Shown here one piece after another: positions 44,551 to 54,087 of a stretch of 64,000 nt of DNA. This DNA is from Ornithodoros turicata (taxonomy: Eukaryota > Arthropoda > Arachnida > Ixodida > Argasidae), in NCBI RefSeq assembly GCF_037126465.1, contig NC_088201.1:134134052-134198051 (forward strand). Direction: 5' to 3'. The position numbers and the translations under genes are program-made. How positions within the stretch are numbered: the first letter of the stretch is position 1; each line of letters begins with the position of its first letter. Below the pieces are notes generated by a model that saw nothing but the letters and a program-made list of their open reading frames with translations, did not search any database and had not been told where the DNA came from.

Positions 44551-44727
44551 AAAGGAGTACAGAGAGCCATACAAAAATTTTTTCTGATAAAAGTGTGTGT
44601 GTCATTTTACCAAGTAGTGCGAAAGGTTTTGATGGGTGCAATTTGTTCCCCAGAAAAATACTCACATAAACATGGCTCCGCGCGTTCACCCTTAACTCAC
44701 CACTCTGGGTATAACGAGGAGGAGAAG
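44551..44727 (+). repeat. Dispersed repeat shared with 12286-12513
   Basis: Second copy of the repeat at 12.3 kb, in the same orientation; it shares GCGAAAGGTTTTGATG, ACTCACATAAACATGGCTC and TCTGGGTATAACGAGGAGGA. Confidence 0.6.
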
Positions 44728-44980
44728 TATGACGCCACGTCACCGATGACGTTACAGGGGCAAATCATTCTGGTTCGCCGGTCAGTGGGGATCAGCACCC
44801 TGTCCCTTTGCCACCGTAAACCAGTTTTACTAGTTCCCCTGGAGAATTGGGGATAGAAGGAGCGGCCGAATCATGACCGAGCCAGGAGCAATACTTTTTC
44901 AGAACCCCGAACAGCCGAGTAGCAGATGACAGCTGAGTAGCAGACAACATTTCTCTGGACCAATCAGCAAGCATGGCCCC

Positions 44981-45154
44981 TATAGACCCTTTTCACTGAC
45001 CTCATTCCGTCCGCCATACTTTTGTTTTCGCACGCGCTCGCACCACAGTTAAAGCTGGTAGCGTGCACGCGCCATGCACAAAAGTATGGCTGCCACAAGT
45101 AGCGGGAAAGGCTATGCCGTCTGCGACAGTGACGTCAGATGAAAAGAGTCTATA
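44981..45154. mobile_element. Small MITE, about 174 bp
   Basis: TATAGACCCTTTTCACTGAC at the left and the complement of the right end (TATAGACTCTTTTCATCTGA) form the terminal repeat. The element carries AAAAGTATGG and its complement inside, so it can fold back on itself. Confidence 0.7.
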
Positions 45155-45378
45155 GCGTCAGCACGAGATCCCAGGCAGATCGCAGGCTGGTACTGCTCTC
45201 CACCGCCGTTGCGCACGGCCGCTTTTTGTGGCATACTTTAAATTCAACTTCTGCGATACTTATGACTGCGGTGTGAATTACTTCTCATGGTACATCTTAC
45301 TGGCATATTTAACAGTTTTATAGGAAGAAAACGGGGTGTTAAAAATCACTTCTGTGCAACTTTAAAGTTCGCTCTCTA

Positions 45379-45937
45379 GTCATAACTGAGGAGCGCAAGC
45401 AGATGAGGACACAGACTAGATTTATATATGGAAGTGTCTAGAGGTCCGTCGGACGGACGCGAACATCGGGGTCCGTCGGCTCAACATTATGTCGTGTTAG
45501 ATCAAGTTAATTTAGGTTAGGTTGGTTTATTGTAGTCAAGTTAGTGCAAGTTAGCTTCGTGCAGCTCTAGGTTAGGTTAGGTTAGTTTAGGAAACAGTCT
45601 AGTTCCTCATACCACGGACGATCCCGACGGACTCCACTGCGTCAAGAATGGGGTCCGTCGGGGCACTCCTCTTTCAACATAATGTCGTGTTAGATCAAGT
45701 TATTTTAAGTTAGGTTAGTTTATTCTAGTCAGGTTAGTGCAAGTTAGCTTCGTACAGCTCTAGTTTAGGTTGGTTAGGTTAGGAAATGGTCTAGTTCCTC
45801 ATATCACGGACCATCCGACGGACCTCGCTGCATAAAGAATCGGGTCCGTCCGACGGACCTCTAGACACAGCCTATATATATAGCGCTCGTCCGTGTCTGG
45901 TCTGTGTCCTCGTCTGCTTGCGCTCCTCGGTTATGAC
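45379..45937. repeat. 559-bp interrupted palindrome with GGTCCGTC ends and GTTAGG interior
   Basis: A perfect 24-bp inverted repeat, TGTCTAGAGGTCCGTCGGAC followed by GGAC, bounds 45435-45867. Outside it the complementarity continues (GTCATAACTGAGGAGCGCAA against its complement ending at 45937). The interior holds two related units of about 200 bp with TTAGGTTAGGTT-type stretches. Fragments of the interior recur at 39.4 and 40.5 kb, so this is a mobile foldback family and not a telomere tract. It lies between the two divergent cassette groups. Confidence 0.75.
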
Positions 45938-46445
45938 TTTGATACAATGCTTTGACAGCAAAAACGTATTCAACAAGTTTTGCAGATAGAGCTTTCTTCC
46001 TTTTGGTTCTTCCGATCTCCTTTGTAGTTGGCACAGTTGTTACTACGTCTCTTTTATCAGACTTCACTGTATTTGGGACGGATGGTGTCGTATATGGGTG
46101 TCACTGTCACACTAGTACCTGTCGAAAGTTGTCAGAAGTGGAATGTCGGTGGCGTCGGTGGCTCATGCTCTTTGCGAAAACTCGCAGGACTGTTGAAGAA
46201 AGCATGCCTGTAGTGAAATGTCGATCCACATACTCTGCCGTCTTTGGTAGGCTGTAGACTGGTAGACTGCCACTAGTTGCAATCTGTGCCTTTTTTACTT
46301 TCGATGCGCGTATCCATGCCTGTGTCTCGCTGCTGCGGGTGCACGTTTACACGGAAACCGGAAAAAGCCTAACTTCTCATCCTTGCTGCACTTCGCTTTG
46401 CAAATACAGAATGAACATGTTATTATCATTATTTTAAAAAACGTC

Positions 46446-46729
46446 ATTCACTCCACTTGTGGAAATGCAAAATTCACAACATGAACCCGATGACGATGGC
46501 CATGGATGTCGAGCCCGTGCGTGGCGACAGCAGCGCTGGCAGCGGTAGCGGTAGCGGTACTGGCGGTACCACACGACCACACCACTCACCTGTTTCCTGT
46601 TTGTTTCCAAATAGCGTATGGCCCTTATGGCCCACGAATCACCACACCATGGCCCTCCACCTGGACAACGGCGAGGGCTTTCAGAAGCACCACCACTTCT
46701 TGCTCCCAATTTGATGAGCGCTTAAATAA
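46446..46729 (+). other. G+C-rich stretch, possible coding exon(s)
   Basis: Two overlapping readings look protein-like: MNPMTMAMDVEPVRGDSSAG, with a following Ser-Gly repeat, and further on MALMAHESPHHGPPPGQRRG ending at a TAA that overlaps an AATAAA signal near 46725. A pyrimidine-rich TTTCCTGTTTGTTTCCAAAT followed by AG (near 46613) could be a splice acceptor between them. The base composition differs from the AT-rich surroundings. No homology is recognised and the exon structure is a guess. Confidence 0.25.
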
Positions 46730-46967
46730 ACCCGAGACCTTCCTCGATATTGATGGTAGGTCGCTTCCCATGCGTTGGACACTCTGTGTACATGTTCTGG
46801 GGTCTCATAGGTTCCCCCGAGTTCGCAGAATCATGTGATGTCTGTGCCTTATATGTATTTCTATCTAAACAAATGGGTCCGTGCTCCACTGGAGGGCTGG
46901 AAACTATCCCGGCTATTGCTGTACAGTCGTGACTCCTACCTGATATCTCGTTCGCATCTGTTATATA

Positions 46968-47045
46968 CAGGGTGGGTGCAGATAAAATAGCCCCACACTG
47001 TCATACATGCATGAATGTGCGGCTACTTTACCTGCACCCATCCTG
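46968..47045. mobile_element. 78-bp MITE
   Basis: CAGGGTGGGTGCAGATAAAA at the left is inverted at the right (ACTTTACCTGCACCCATCCTG). TA flanks both sides. Nearly the whole element is a hairpin. Confidence 0.75.
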
Positions 47046-47047
47046 TA

Positions 47048-47923
47048 CATAGTTGGAGCGCTGGTCTGGTTTGGTTAACATATTGTAATCCATTCTAGGA
47101 GTTGTGTTTTGGCCACAAAATTCCTTTATCTCTCTCCTGTGCTGGTAGAGTCTGGTCCTGAGTTTCCATACTTCCTGCCCAAACACTGCATTTGCAGGGT
47201 CCACCTTGTCCACAGTTTGTAGAACGGGAGGGCCTTGTACTTCTCTAGGCCATCACGCCTTCTGCGAGTACTTTAAGACAAAATTGAGGAAGCAGATGAG
47301 TCGTTGTCTGTGTCAAGAAGTTACCGAGCGCATACCCGAAACTAAGCAAACAGCGGACAACCCGCAGAAGAGACATGACGCAGGGTACAGGAGGCCCGAT
47401 AGGGAGCATTCAGGAGATTTGGCCTCGATATGAGCTTCCCAGCTGAACCCACGAGTTCTTGACAGCCAGCTTTGTTTATCGTTTCTGAAGAATGTACCAA
47501 ACTTATTTAGGCAGTCACTATCAGAATTTCGAATTGTCCCCCAGTCTCCCTTCAATGTCTGCTGATATTTGGGGAGGGCCCGTGTTTCTCTGTCAGTTCC
47601 TAAGTAGACATAGTCATTACGTCTTACTAGCTCCTCCTCCTGGAGTTTGTGAGTGTTTTGCCCATTTCCAAACAAACAACACAAGATGACAGAAAATCAA
47701 GGACTCAATTTACATCACGCTTACACGCTATTCCACCAAGTAATGAGCTGCACAGTCACTTGTCCCCACAGGCAGGCCGTCAAAGTAATCAAAACACTCT
47801 GACTACATACCTGTGGAAAATTTGGAAAAATAACAGCGTTGCACGCTATCAGCCAACATATCGACAAGAAAACAGGTTTCATGTGTAACATCACAAAGCA
47901 AGATACGAGTACCATATAGTAGT
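47048..47923. other. No gene recognised
   Basis: Minus-strand frames at 47028-47213 and 47313-47684 are moderately long but carry no motif I can name. They may be remnants of a retroelement. Confidence 0.3.
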
Positions 47924-48198
47924 TAGAGCCTGGAGTGTTCAGGTTTAACTGAATTCTTCCCCGAATTTACACCTGGGATTGAAGGTTGCCTCGTTAGGGT
48001 GAAACCCAATTTTTACCTCACAAACTTGTTTTTCAGCAAATGCAGCTACATCGCCGTTGTACCAAACCAGTACAGTTAGTTTGAGTAACTGAGCCCAATT
48101 TCTCCCTGATTTTAGCTGAAATTTTTTCAACACGATGTTAGAAAAAAAATGCATTTAGAAAAAATGCAGAGCCTGAAGTTTGAAAATTTCAGGTTCTA
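47924..48198 (+). repeat. Dispersed repeat shared with 5014-5325
   Basis: Begins TAGAGCCTGGAGTGTTCAGG and ends AATTTCAGGTTCTA, a loose inverted repeat. No target duplication was found. It aligns with the minus strand of 5014-5325. Confidence 0.55.
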
Positions 48199-48280
48199 CA
48201 TGTAGATGCCAACAACTGTTCAATTCTGCTCTCACTTATGAGCAAACCTTGTTGAATGCGTCTTTCCAGTCAAAGTAGCT

Positions 48281-48500
48281 GACCTCAGTAGCTCAGTCGG
48301 TAATGTGCTGGCATGCTGAGCTCAAGATCGCGGGTTCGATCCCGACCGAGGGCGATAGTAATGTGGGGAAGACGAACATTGCTTCCAGCACCGTGTGTCG
48401 GAGATTTCTGGCACATGTCAAAAGAACTAGGTGGTCCAAGTTATCAGCAGTCCTACCCCGTGGTACGTGCTACATGTCTCCACACTCCACAGACAAACCT
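48281..48500 (+). mobile_element. tRNA-derived SINE
   Basis: An RNA polymerase III A box (TAGCTCAGTCGG, 48289-48300) and B box (GGTTCGATCCC, 48333-48343) lie 32 bp apart inside a tRNA-like head. A non-tRNA body follows (GGAGATTTCTGGCACATGTC, then GAACTAGGTGGTCCAAGTTA). The acceptor stem does not pair properly, so this is a SINE and not a tRNA gene. From memory the body resembles the tick Ruka-type SINE, which I use as supporting evidence for a tick. Confidence 0.75.
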
Positions 48501-48618
48501 TATGTGTAGCATCTGGTACCACTATATCTTTTTATTAGTCGAAGTAGTTTTATCAAGATGCTTGTGTCGATGGTAGACAATATAAAGGCAACTTTTTATT
48601 GGTTTAAGGACGAGTATA

Positions 48619-48748
48619 ATGGATTCCATCCATGCAAAGGAAGAGCCTCGAGACAACAGCTTCTCAGCGTCACCAGAACACTACAAAGATTACCACGGAT
48701 GTATTACTACTGAAACCGCAGAGGTTCATATCACCGAATATTTACCAG
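48619..48748 (+). CDS. KEEP cassette exon, copy 6 (5' end damaged)
   Basis: From the ATG at 48619 the frame reads MDSIHAKEEPRDNSFSASPE and ends EVHITEYLP at the donor GTGAGATAATATC, still in phase 1. Upstream, the region that should hold the acceptor (GGTTTAAG) is pyrimidine-poor. Using that AG would give a 140-nt exon whose frame does not fit phase 1, so several bases have been lost near the start. The psi position of the K-E-E core is alanine. This copy may be dead, or may use the ATG as a start. Confidence 0.55.
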
Positions 48749-48779
48749 GTGAGATAATATCTGAACTCGCTGTGGATGT

Positions 48780-49080
48780 AGACTGACGTCACCATTTTTA
48801 TGGATCAGGCCACCCAAGGTGGAGCCCTCACACTGTCTCATCATTTCTGCAATTATCATTTAATGGAAAAGCTTCACCGTATCAGTAGGAAATGGTTTCT
48901 AGCATGTGTAGCCTCCGGAATGCTTTGTGAACAGAGACTGTTGACTCTCAAATGACAGTAGACATCTTTTTTTGTGTTAATTATTTCTCTCTGATAAGCT
49001 GACCACACAAGAGGATGTTCATTTCTGACAAACACACCACTGTGGGCCAGCAAGATCCGTTTACAATAAGCTATGGGGGG
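48780..49080. other. Intron-like flank of copy 6, no gene
   Basis: Contains TAGTAGGAAATGGTTTCTAGC-like sequence partly related to 38.8 kb in inverse orientation (TTCTGCAATTATCATTT, GAAAAGCTTCA); no coding frame supported. Confidence 0.35.
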
Positions 49081-49385
49081 CTAATGCAAGCATGTGGAAC
49101 TTCGTAGGCAGCTCGTTTCTGAGTCTGAACCAACGACTGACCTAATGCGAACGTTTTCAATTTTTTCTTTTCTATAAATAATCGAACGGAAACGCTGGGA
49201 TATATGTGGCAGCAATACAGTCAGGTATTTATTCACTTTCTTGCTCTGGTCAACTGGTCCCACCATATCTTGCCATGACATCGTACCAAAATATTTTAAA
49301 TCGTCTCCCATTTCGACTGAGGCTTCCAAACAGGTTTATGCATTATATTTACTGAACACGTTCATGAGAGCTGATGGTTCTAGCA
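49081..49385 (+). repeat. Duplicated block shared with 37511-37740 and 53150-53360
   Basis: GGTCAACTGGTCCCACCATA, TTGCCATGACATCGTACCAA and AGGCTTCCAAACAGGTTTAT are shared in order with the other two copies. It lies between cassette copies 6 and 7. Confidence 0.7.
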
Positions 49386-50245
49386 TGTTATTGAGAGCAT
49401 GAGTACGCGTATGAGACATGAATACAGAAAACCGGGAATTGTCAAGGAATTGTGATATGACTGGAAAAGTCAGGCGATTGTCAGGGAGGTTGCAGAAAGC
49501 AGCTGAACTCAGAGGAAATCTCAGCGAATAGCGAATGCACCGACCAGAGGGGTTCAGTGGCCATGCTGCAGTAGCAGTCTGCCACTACGACAAACTCGGG
49601 GGCAGAATTAGTGGGGTATTCTCATTAATGAGACCTTTAATGAAAGCAAAGAAAGAAAGAAAAATAAAGGACTGGTTTATATGAGGCACGGTACGAGGCC
49701 CCTCTGCTGCAGGAAAAAATTGATTCTCTCAAACAGTTAGAAATATGTGTTTGTGTTCAAAGCTCTTTTTACCTTTTCGGACACCACAGGACTTCGAATG
49801 TTATTGTGAAGGAGTTCATTATTTCGTTCCCCACATCACCAACAGCAATGGGTTAGAGTATCGCCGCTGGCGATGAAACTCCCCTTCATCATTTTACAGA
49901 TAAACTAGTTGGTTTTCAGTAAACGATCTGTTTTATGGGGGATCTGTATGAAAACATTTCAGCGGGCACCAAGTTCCCTGTGATTTTTGTCAGGGAATTC
50001 GCTTGAAGTAGGCAGTGAAAACCTGGAAAAGTCAGGGAAGTTGAATGCTGCAATTTGGTGGACAGCCTGGGGATGAAAACTTTGAGCGCATTTTAGCAAA
50101 CACTTGAAATATTTGCGTGGACAAAACGTGTGAATCGACTTCCCTGTCTGCCTATAGTGTCCACCATCTTCTGGTATGCCCTTCTGTCAATGTGTGCATT
50201 ACATTCTCACAGTAGATTACGTGACTTCTTTTTTCTTGTTTTCAG
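49386..50245. other. No gene; intron-like sequence leading to copy 7
   Basis: Includes AAACCGGGAATTGTCAAGG and TGGAAAAGTCAGGGAAGTTG, probably an old dispersed repeat. 50082-50245 (CACTTGAAATATTTGCGTGG to TTGTTTTCAG) is related to the upstream flanks of copies 8 and 9. Confidence 0.4.
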
Positions 50246-50356
50246 ACTTAACAGTGAATGGAAGCGATTCCAGCCATGTGAAGGAAGAACATCAAGACGA
50301 AAGCTTTTCCGTGTCACCAGAAAACCGCAGACATTACCACAGAGGTACCATCAGAG
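50246..50356 (+). CDS. KEEP cassette exon, copy 7 (111 nt, new donor)
   Basis: A strong acceptor (TTCTTTTTTCTTGTTTTCAG) precedes 111 nt open from phase 1 to phase 1, with DLTVNGSDSSHVKEEHQDES near the start. The exon breaks off after HRGTIRG, where all other copies continue for eleven more codons, and a donor AGAG/GTATGT follows directly. The sequence after the break (ATGTAGTGACACCAACTACT) is the one found downstream of copy 4, so a deletion has joined mid-exon to downstream intron. Phase is preserved. GTG replaces ATG at the family position. Confidence 0.6.
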
Positions 50357-50502
50357 GTATGTAGTGACACCAACTACTTATGGTTACTCTCATACTTCGA
50401 GTTTCGTACATGAATGTGCTCTTCACATACAGCTTTTTTTGGTGTATACCTTTTATATATATGTATATACACCTTTTTTTTTTTGTGTGTATACCTTTTA
50501 TA

Positions 50503-51179
50503 CAGGGTGTTTCAGTTAAATCCCCGGGCTAAATAATTCGCGAACCGGTGCACCAATCTAAGTTTTTCCTTTTTTACAAGTATCTGTCCGATACCGCCTA
50601 CAAGCTGTGCACCGTGTGAATGAGTGGGAGGCGCTCATTATTTAAATAAAAATGCAAATGAGTTTCGTCAAAAAACGTTATTTCTAAAGCAGGGCGCCGT
50701 CGGTATTAAAATGGGTACTACCCCTTTTGGGACCTTCAGTGGACACCTTTTAGTGAAAAATCTGCCGGACGCTTTTCCACTCAGTTGTCCACCAATGAAT
50801 TACGCCAATGAATTACACCAGTGAATTACGCCCTTTTGCGCTTCGCCGCGACCTGCCGCGACAAAAATATGTAAACCGAAACCAACTAATTACTGCAACA
50901 AATGACCCGCTTCGGTGGCAGATGTTTCTCTAAAAGGGGTCCACTGAAGGTCCCAAAAGGGGTAGTACCCATTTTAATGTCGATAGCGCCCTGCTTTAGA
51001 AGTTACGTTTTTTCACGAAACTCATTTGAATTTTTATTTAAATAATGAGCGCCCCCACTCATTCACACGGTGCGCAGCTTGTAGGTGGTATCGGACAGAT
51101 ACTTGTGAAAAAGGAAGTTCTTCGATTGGTGCACCCGTTCACGAATTATTTAGCCTGGGGACTTAACTCAAACACCCTG
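50503..51179. mobile_element. Foldback element with about 255-bp arms (CAGGGTGTTTCAG ends)
   Basis: Ends CAGGGTGTTTCAGTTAAATC and the complement of TTAACTCAAACACCCTG are flanked by TA on both sides. The two arms (50503 to about 50760, and about 50925 to 51179) are near-complements throughout, for example AAAATGGGTACTACCCCTTT against AAAGGGGTAGTACCCATTTT. No transposase. Confidence 0.85.
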
Positions 51180-52221
51180 TATATATGTATATACACATTT
51201 TTTTGGTGTCGACCTGCTTTTGGTGTGTGCACAAAAAGGGGGTTTCATGCTCCGTCATGTGACCTCCTCCCTCTCCACGAAAGCGAAGGAAGAAAACGCA
51301 GGACGTGAGGCGGCAGCAGAGCAGAGAGAGTAGAAAAAAGAAAGGGAGACACCGTAGCATAGCAAGCGTGTTCAAGCGTCAAAGTGGCGTGTAATAGCTG
51401 CTTCGGAGCATCAAACTCATAGTGCACGAGAAGAAGTGTAGGAGAGCGGCTACTTAACGCTCCCATAGACATATACTACCCTTCTTGTGGTACTGGATGC
51501 CTTTCTCACACTACGATATTCTTGTTTTTGCACTGCCGGATGCAGCTGTTTTTGCAATCTCCTTGTACACAAGGACTTCTCTTTTCAGCTTATATAATGT
51601 CACTAACTGTGGTATCTAGTTAACATTGGCCAACTGCACTGCCACAATTTTTTTCTTTGTGGCCTTCTGTCAAAATTGCCTTGTTTGGCCTTCTGTCAGA
51701 TAAGGTGGACACAGGAGGACTAGGGTTCCTGTATTCTCTATTTCTCCTCCTCTCCAGAGAGGGTTGCGCCAACTCCAGGCGTGCACCATTTTCGGGCGGC
51801 ACAGATTGTTGTTCACATTAGTGCCGACGTGACTGGCTGGCTAGTTTCGCCCCAACTACGTACTTCTTTCCTTCTTTTCTTTTTGTGTGTTGTTCTACTA
51901 ATGCACTGCATAGGGCACTCACAAGGGACACCCAACTAACGTAGCTAACAGTAATTAATTATACATTTCTTTCTCATATTTCAATAAATGCATCCAAGGT
52001 GGAATATGAATGTGGATAATAGAGTCAGACACATGTGCTGCATGTGTCAGTACCATGCCTATGGTATACACAAAACATTTGGAAAAAGGTGAATCACCTT
52101 TATAAGAGCTGACACAATCTAGAACGAAAACACTAGTCATAAAGGGCGAACCAAATTTAAGTTTATTATTTGAGGAGCATGCTGGCACAGGACTTGCTGT
52201 TGTGGCCACCACCCTCATTAT
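51180..52221. other. No gene; partial duplicated intron block near 51.5-51.6 kb
   Basis: 51515-51620 (TTTTGCACTGCCGGATGCAG, GCAATCTCCTTGTACACA, ATAATGTCACTAACTG) aligns with the downstream blocks of copies 4 and 9. The rest shows no coding motif. Confidence 0.4.
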
Positions 52222-52565
52222 CTAGGACCTGACTTTTTCGGGTTAAATGCCTTTCCCCTTTTAAATTTGGGGTGAAATCGAGTGCTATTTATACGATCAG
52301 GTGTTGTCGGGTTACTTTTTGCTTTCTGTCCAGCAAGCGGCCCGTAGTTAAAGGTGCGCATATTGGTCAAACATGAATTCTTTGCACACAGCACAAACAG
52401 CACACAATGTAACATTAAATGTGCTTCGTATAGTTTATTGTTGCACTCAAATAACATTTTCCTGAGACGTGCACACAGATTGCTGCTAAACCATGTATAC
52501 GTTATACATGATACTACGTAATACGTGATAAGAAATTGTGGAGAAATCAGGTTTAATCGGAAAAA
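52222..52565. mobile_element. Decayed hAT MITE related to 22584-22934
   Basis: Starts TAGGACCTGACTTTTTCGGG followed by TTAAA, matching the TAGGGCCTGAC family end; ends near AATCAGGTTTAATCGGAAAA. The right terminus and target duplication are not recognisable. Confidence 0.5.
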
Positions 52566-53149
52566 GGCAGACACTACTGATACCCCTCATTTCATTTTTG
52601 CAGATATGTATAATGTGAGTCTCAAAACAACAAACTTTCATATAAATGTCTCATGCTTTGTGGCGTGTTCCTGGCAAAATGGTAGTGTCTCACACGCCTG
52701 GTTTTTAATTTTGGAGGCTGCCTTCTTGATCGGTTACGTTGTCTAGAAAGTAATCTTGTGAAATCAACCCACCCAAGATTTCTTCATACTTGAGTGAGCA
52801 CGTCAGCACTTTGTGGCTCGAATACGCAGGATTTGCAGATCCAGGCACATGCTCATCTAGCTGAGTGAACGTGTGCTCCTGTAAGGGTGTACTAATAAGA
52901 ACTGGTGAACAACTAGCACAGTTCTTTACCTCTCGAAGCATATTGTGTAAAAGAAAGTCTGAAAGATGTGCCAATATCTGTTGTTCATGCATTGGAATAC
53001 TTTCTGTGTTTGAAGCTTCCCCACATGCTCTGTCCCAAAAACAGCTTTCCTCATCATTCCACCTGAGATGGATGTGCACTCCACCAGCTTTTCAGTTTCC
53101 TTCATAGGTCCGTGAGGTAATGGCTGTCATTTTCATCATAGTCATAGGG
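52566..53149. other. No gene recognised
   Basis: A minus-strand frame of 124 codons (52705-53079) has no motif I recognise and is interrupted in the related flanks elsewhere, so I leave it uncalled. Confidence 0.3.
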
Positions 53150-53360
53150 GGAAAAAAAAATCACTCAAAAGCGTGTGGCAGCAGTACAGTCCGATATTTA
53201 TTGATATTCTTGCTTCTTGTCAGCTGGATCATATCCCACCATATCCTGTTGCGATGTCGTACCAAACTAATTAAATTGTGTTCCCTATCAGCTGAGGCTT
53301 CCAAACGGGTTTATGTGCCATAGTGGCTGAACACATTTATGGCTGCTGAACATCTAACAT
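53150..53360 (+). repeat. Duplicated block shared with 37511-37740 and 49081-49385
   Basis: TGGCAGCAGTACAGTCCGAT, CATATCCCACCATATCCTG and AGGCTTCCAAACGGGTTTAT follow the same order as at 49.1-49.4 kb. Confidence 0.7.
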
Positions 53361-53735
53361 CATACGTATCCGTGAAAGGGTATGTCAGACGTGCGCAGCA
53401 GGTTGAGTAAATTTTTTTGTTAACATTACGCTGCATTACATGTTTCTGTTCTTATTTCTTCATCACCACAACTGTAATTAGTAATGAATTCAACAAAGAT
53501 GCAAGATTTTTGTATGCAAGTTAGTAGGTAAACAGGATACCTGATTGTCCATCATTCATTTTAAGAAGCATCAAAGCGATCACCTGTTTGCTTGAGGATG
53601 CATTATCAAAAACTAGCATACTTAGGAAACATGCACAGTGAATGTGGAACTTTTGCCAGGTACCACTAGTGATGTTTTGAATTAAACTCTGAAGATTTCC
53701 AAGTTAAAGTAATTTTTCTTTACAGAATCGCAACG

Positions 53736-54080
53736 CGCATTGCAGGTTTACCTGAATCTGCCACAATCTATGCTACCTGTACTTCGGGTCAAGTTGACTC
53801 TATCCACATATCTAAGAACATTCTTGATTGGCTTAGACTTGTGCATCATTACTCTCAGTCACAATGCAGTGGGCCCGCGTGCTTTAAACGATATCTTGTA
53901 CGCTGACAATGCTGAGAAAATACTCGTGGGAGATGACATGCCCTGAGCAGTGAGCACATTTTCATACTTTTAAGCAAACACATAAAATATTCACGTTAAT
54001 GAAGCATGAGTTGGCTTGCTCACCTTCTGGGGCCTGCCACCTTCTTGTACTCCCCACTTTCAACATGCAGTCTACGTTCT
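53736..54080 (+). repeat. Duplicated block upstream of cassette copy 8
   Basis: ATGCTACCTGTACTTCGGGT, GATTGGCTTAGACTTGTGCA and TGAGAAAATACTCGTGGGAG match the minus strand of 25763-26145, upstream of copy 3. Weaker similarity to 62003-62160, upstream of copy 9. Confidence 0.75.
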
Positions 54081-54087
54081 TGCCATG

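Noticed and set aside
45480..45800. Telomere-type TTAGG repeat tract
   Set aside because: The TTAGGTT stretches are irregular, embedded in a palindromic dispersed repeat and recur at 39.4 and 40.5 kb.
47313..47684. 123-codon minus-strand frame as a retroelement protein
   Set aside because: I considered a Penelope-like or LINE origin but could find no RT, endonuclease or GIY-YIG motif.
48281..48355. Functional tRNA gene
   Set aside because: A and B boxes are present but the acceptor and anticodon stems do not pair and a SINE body follows.
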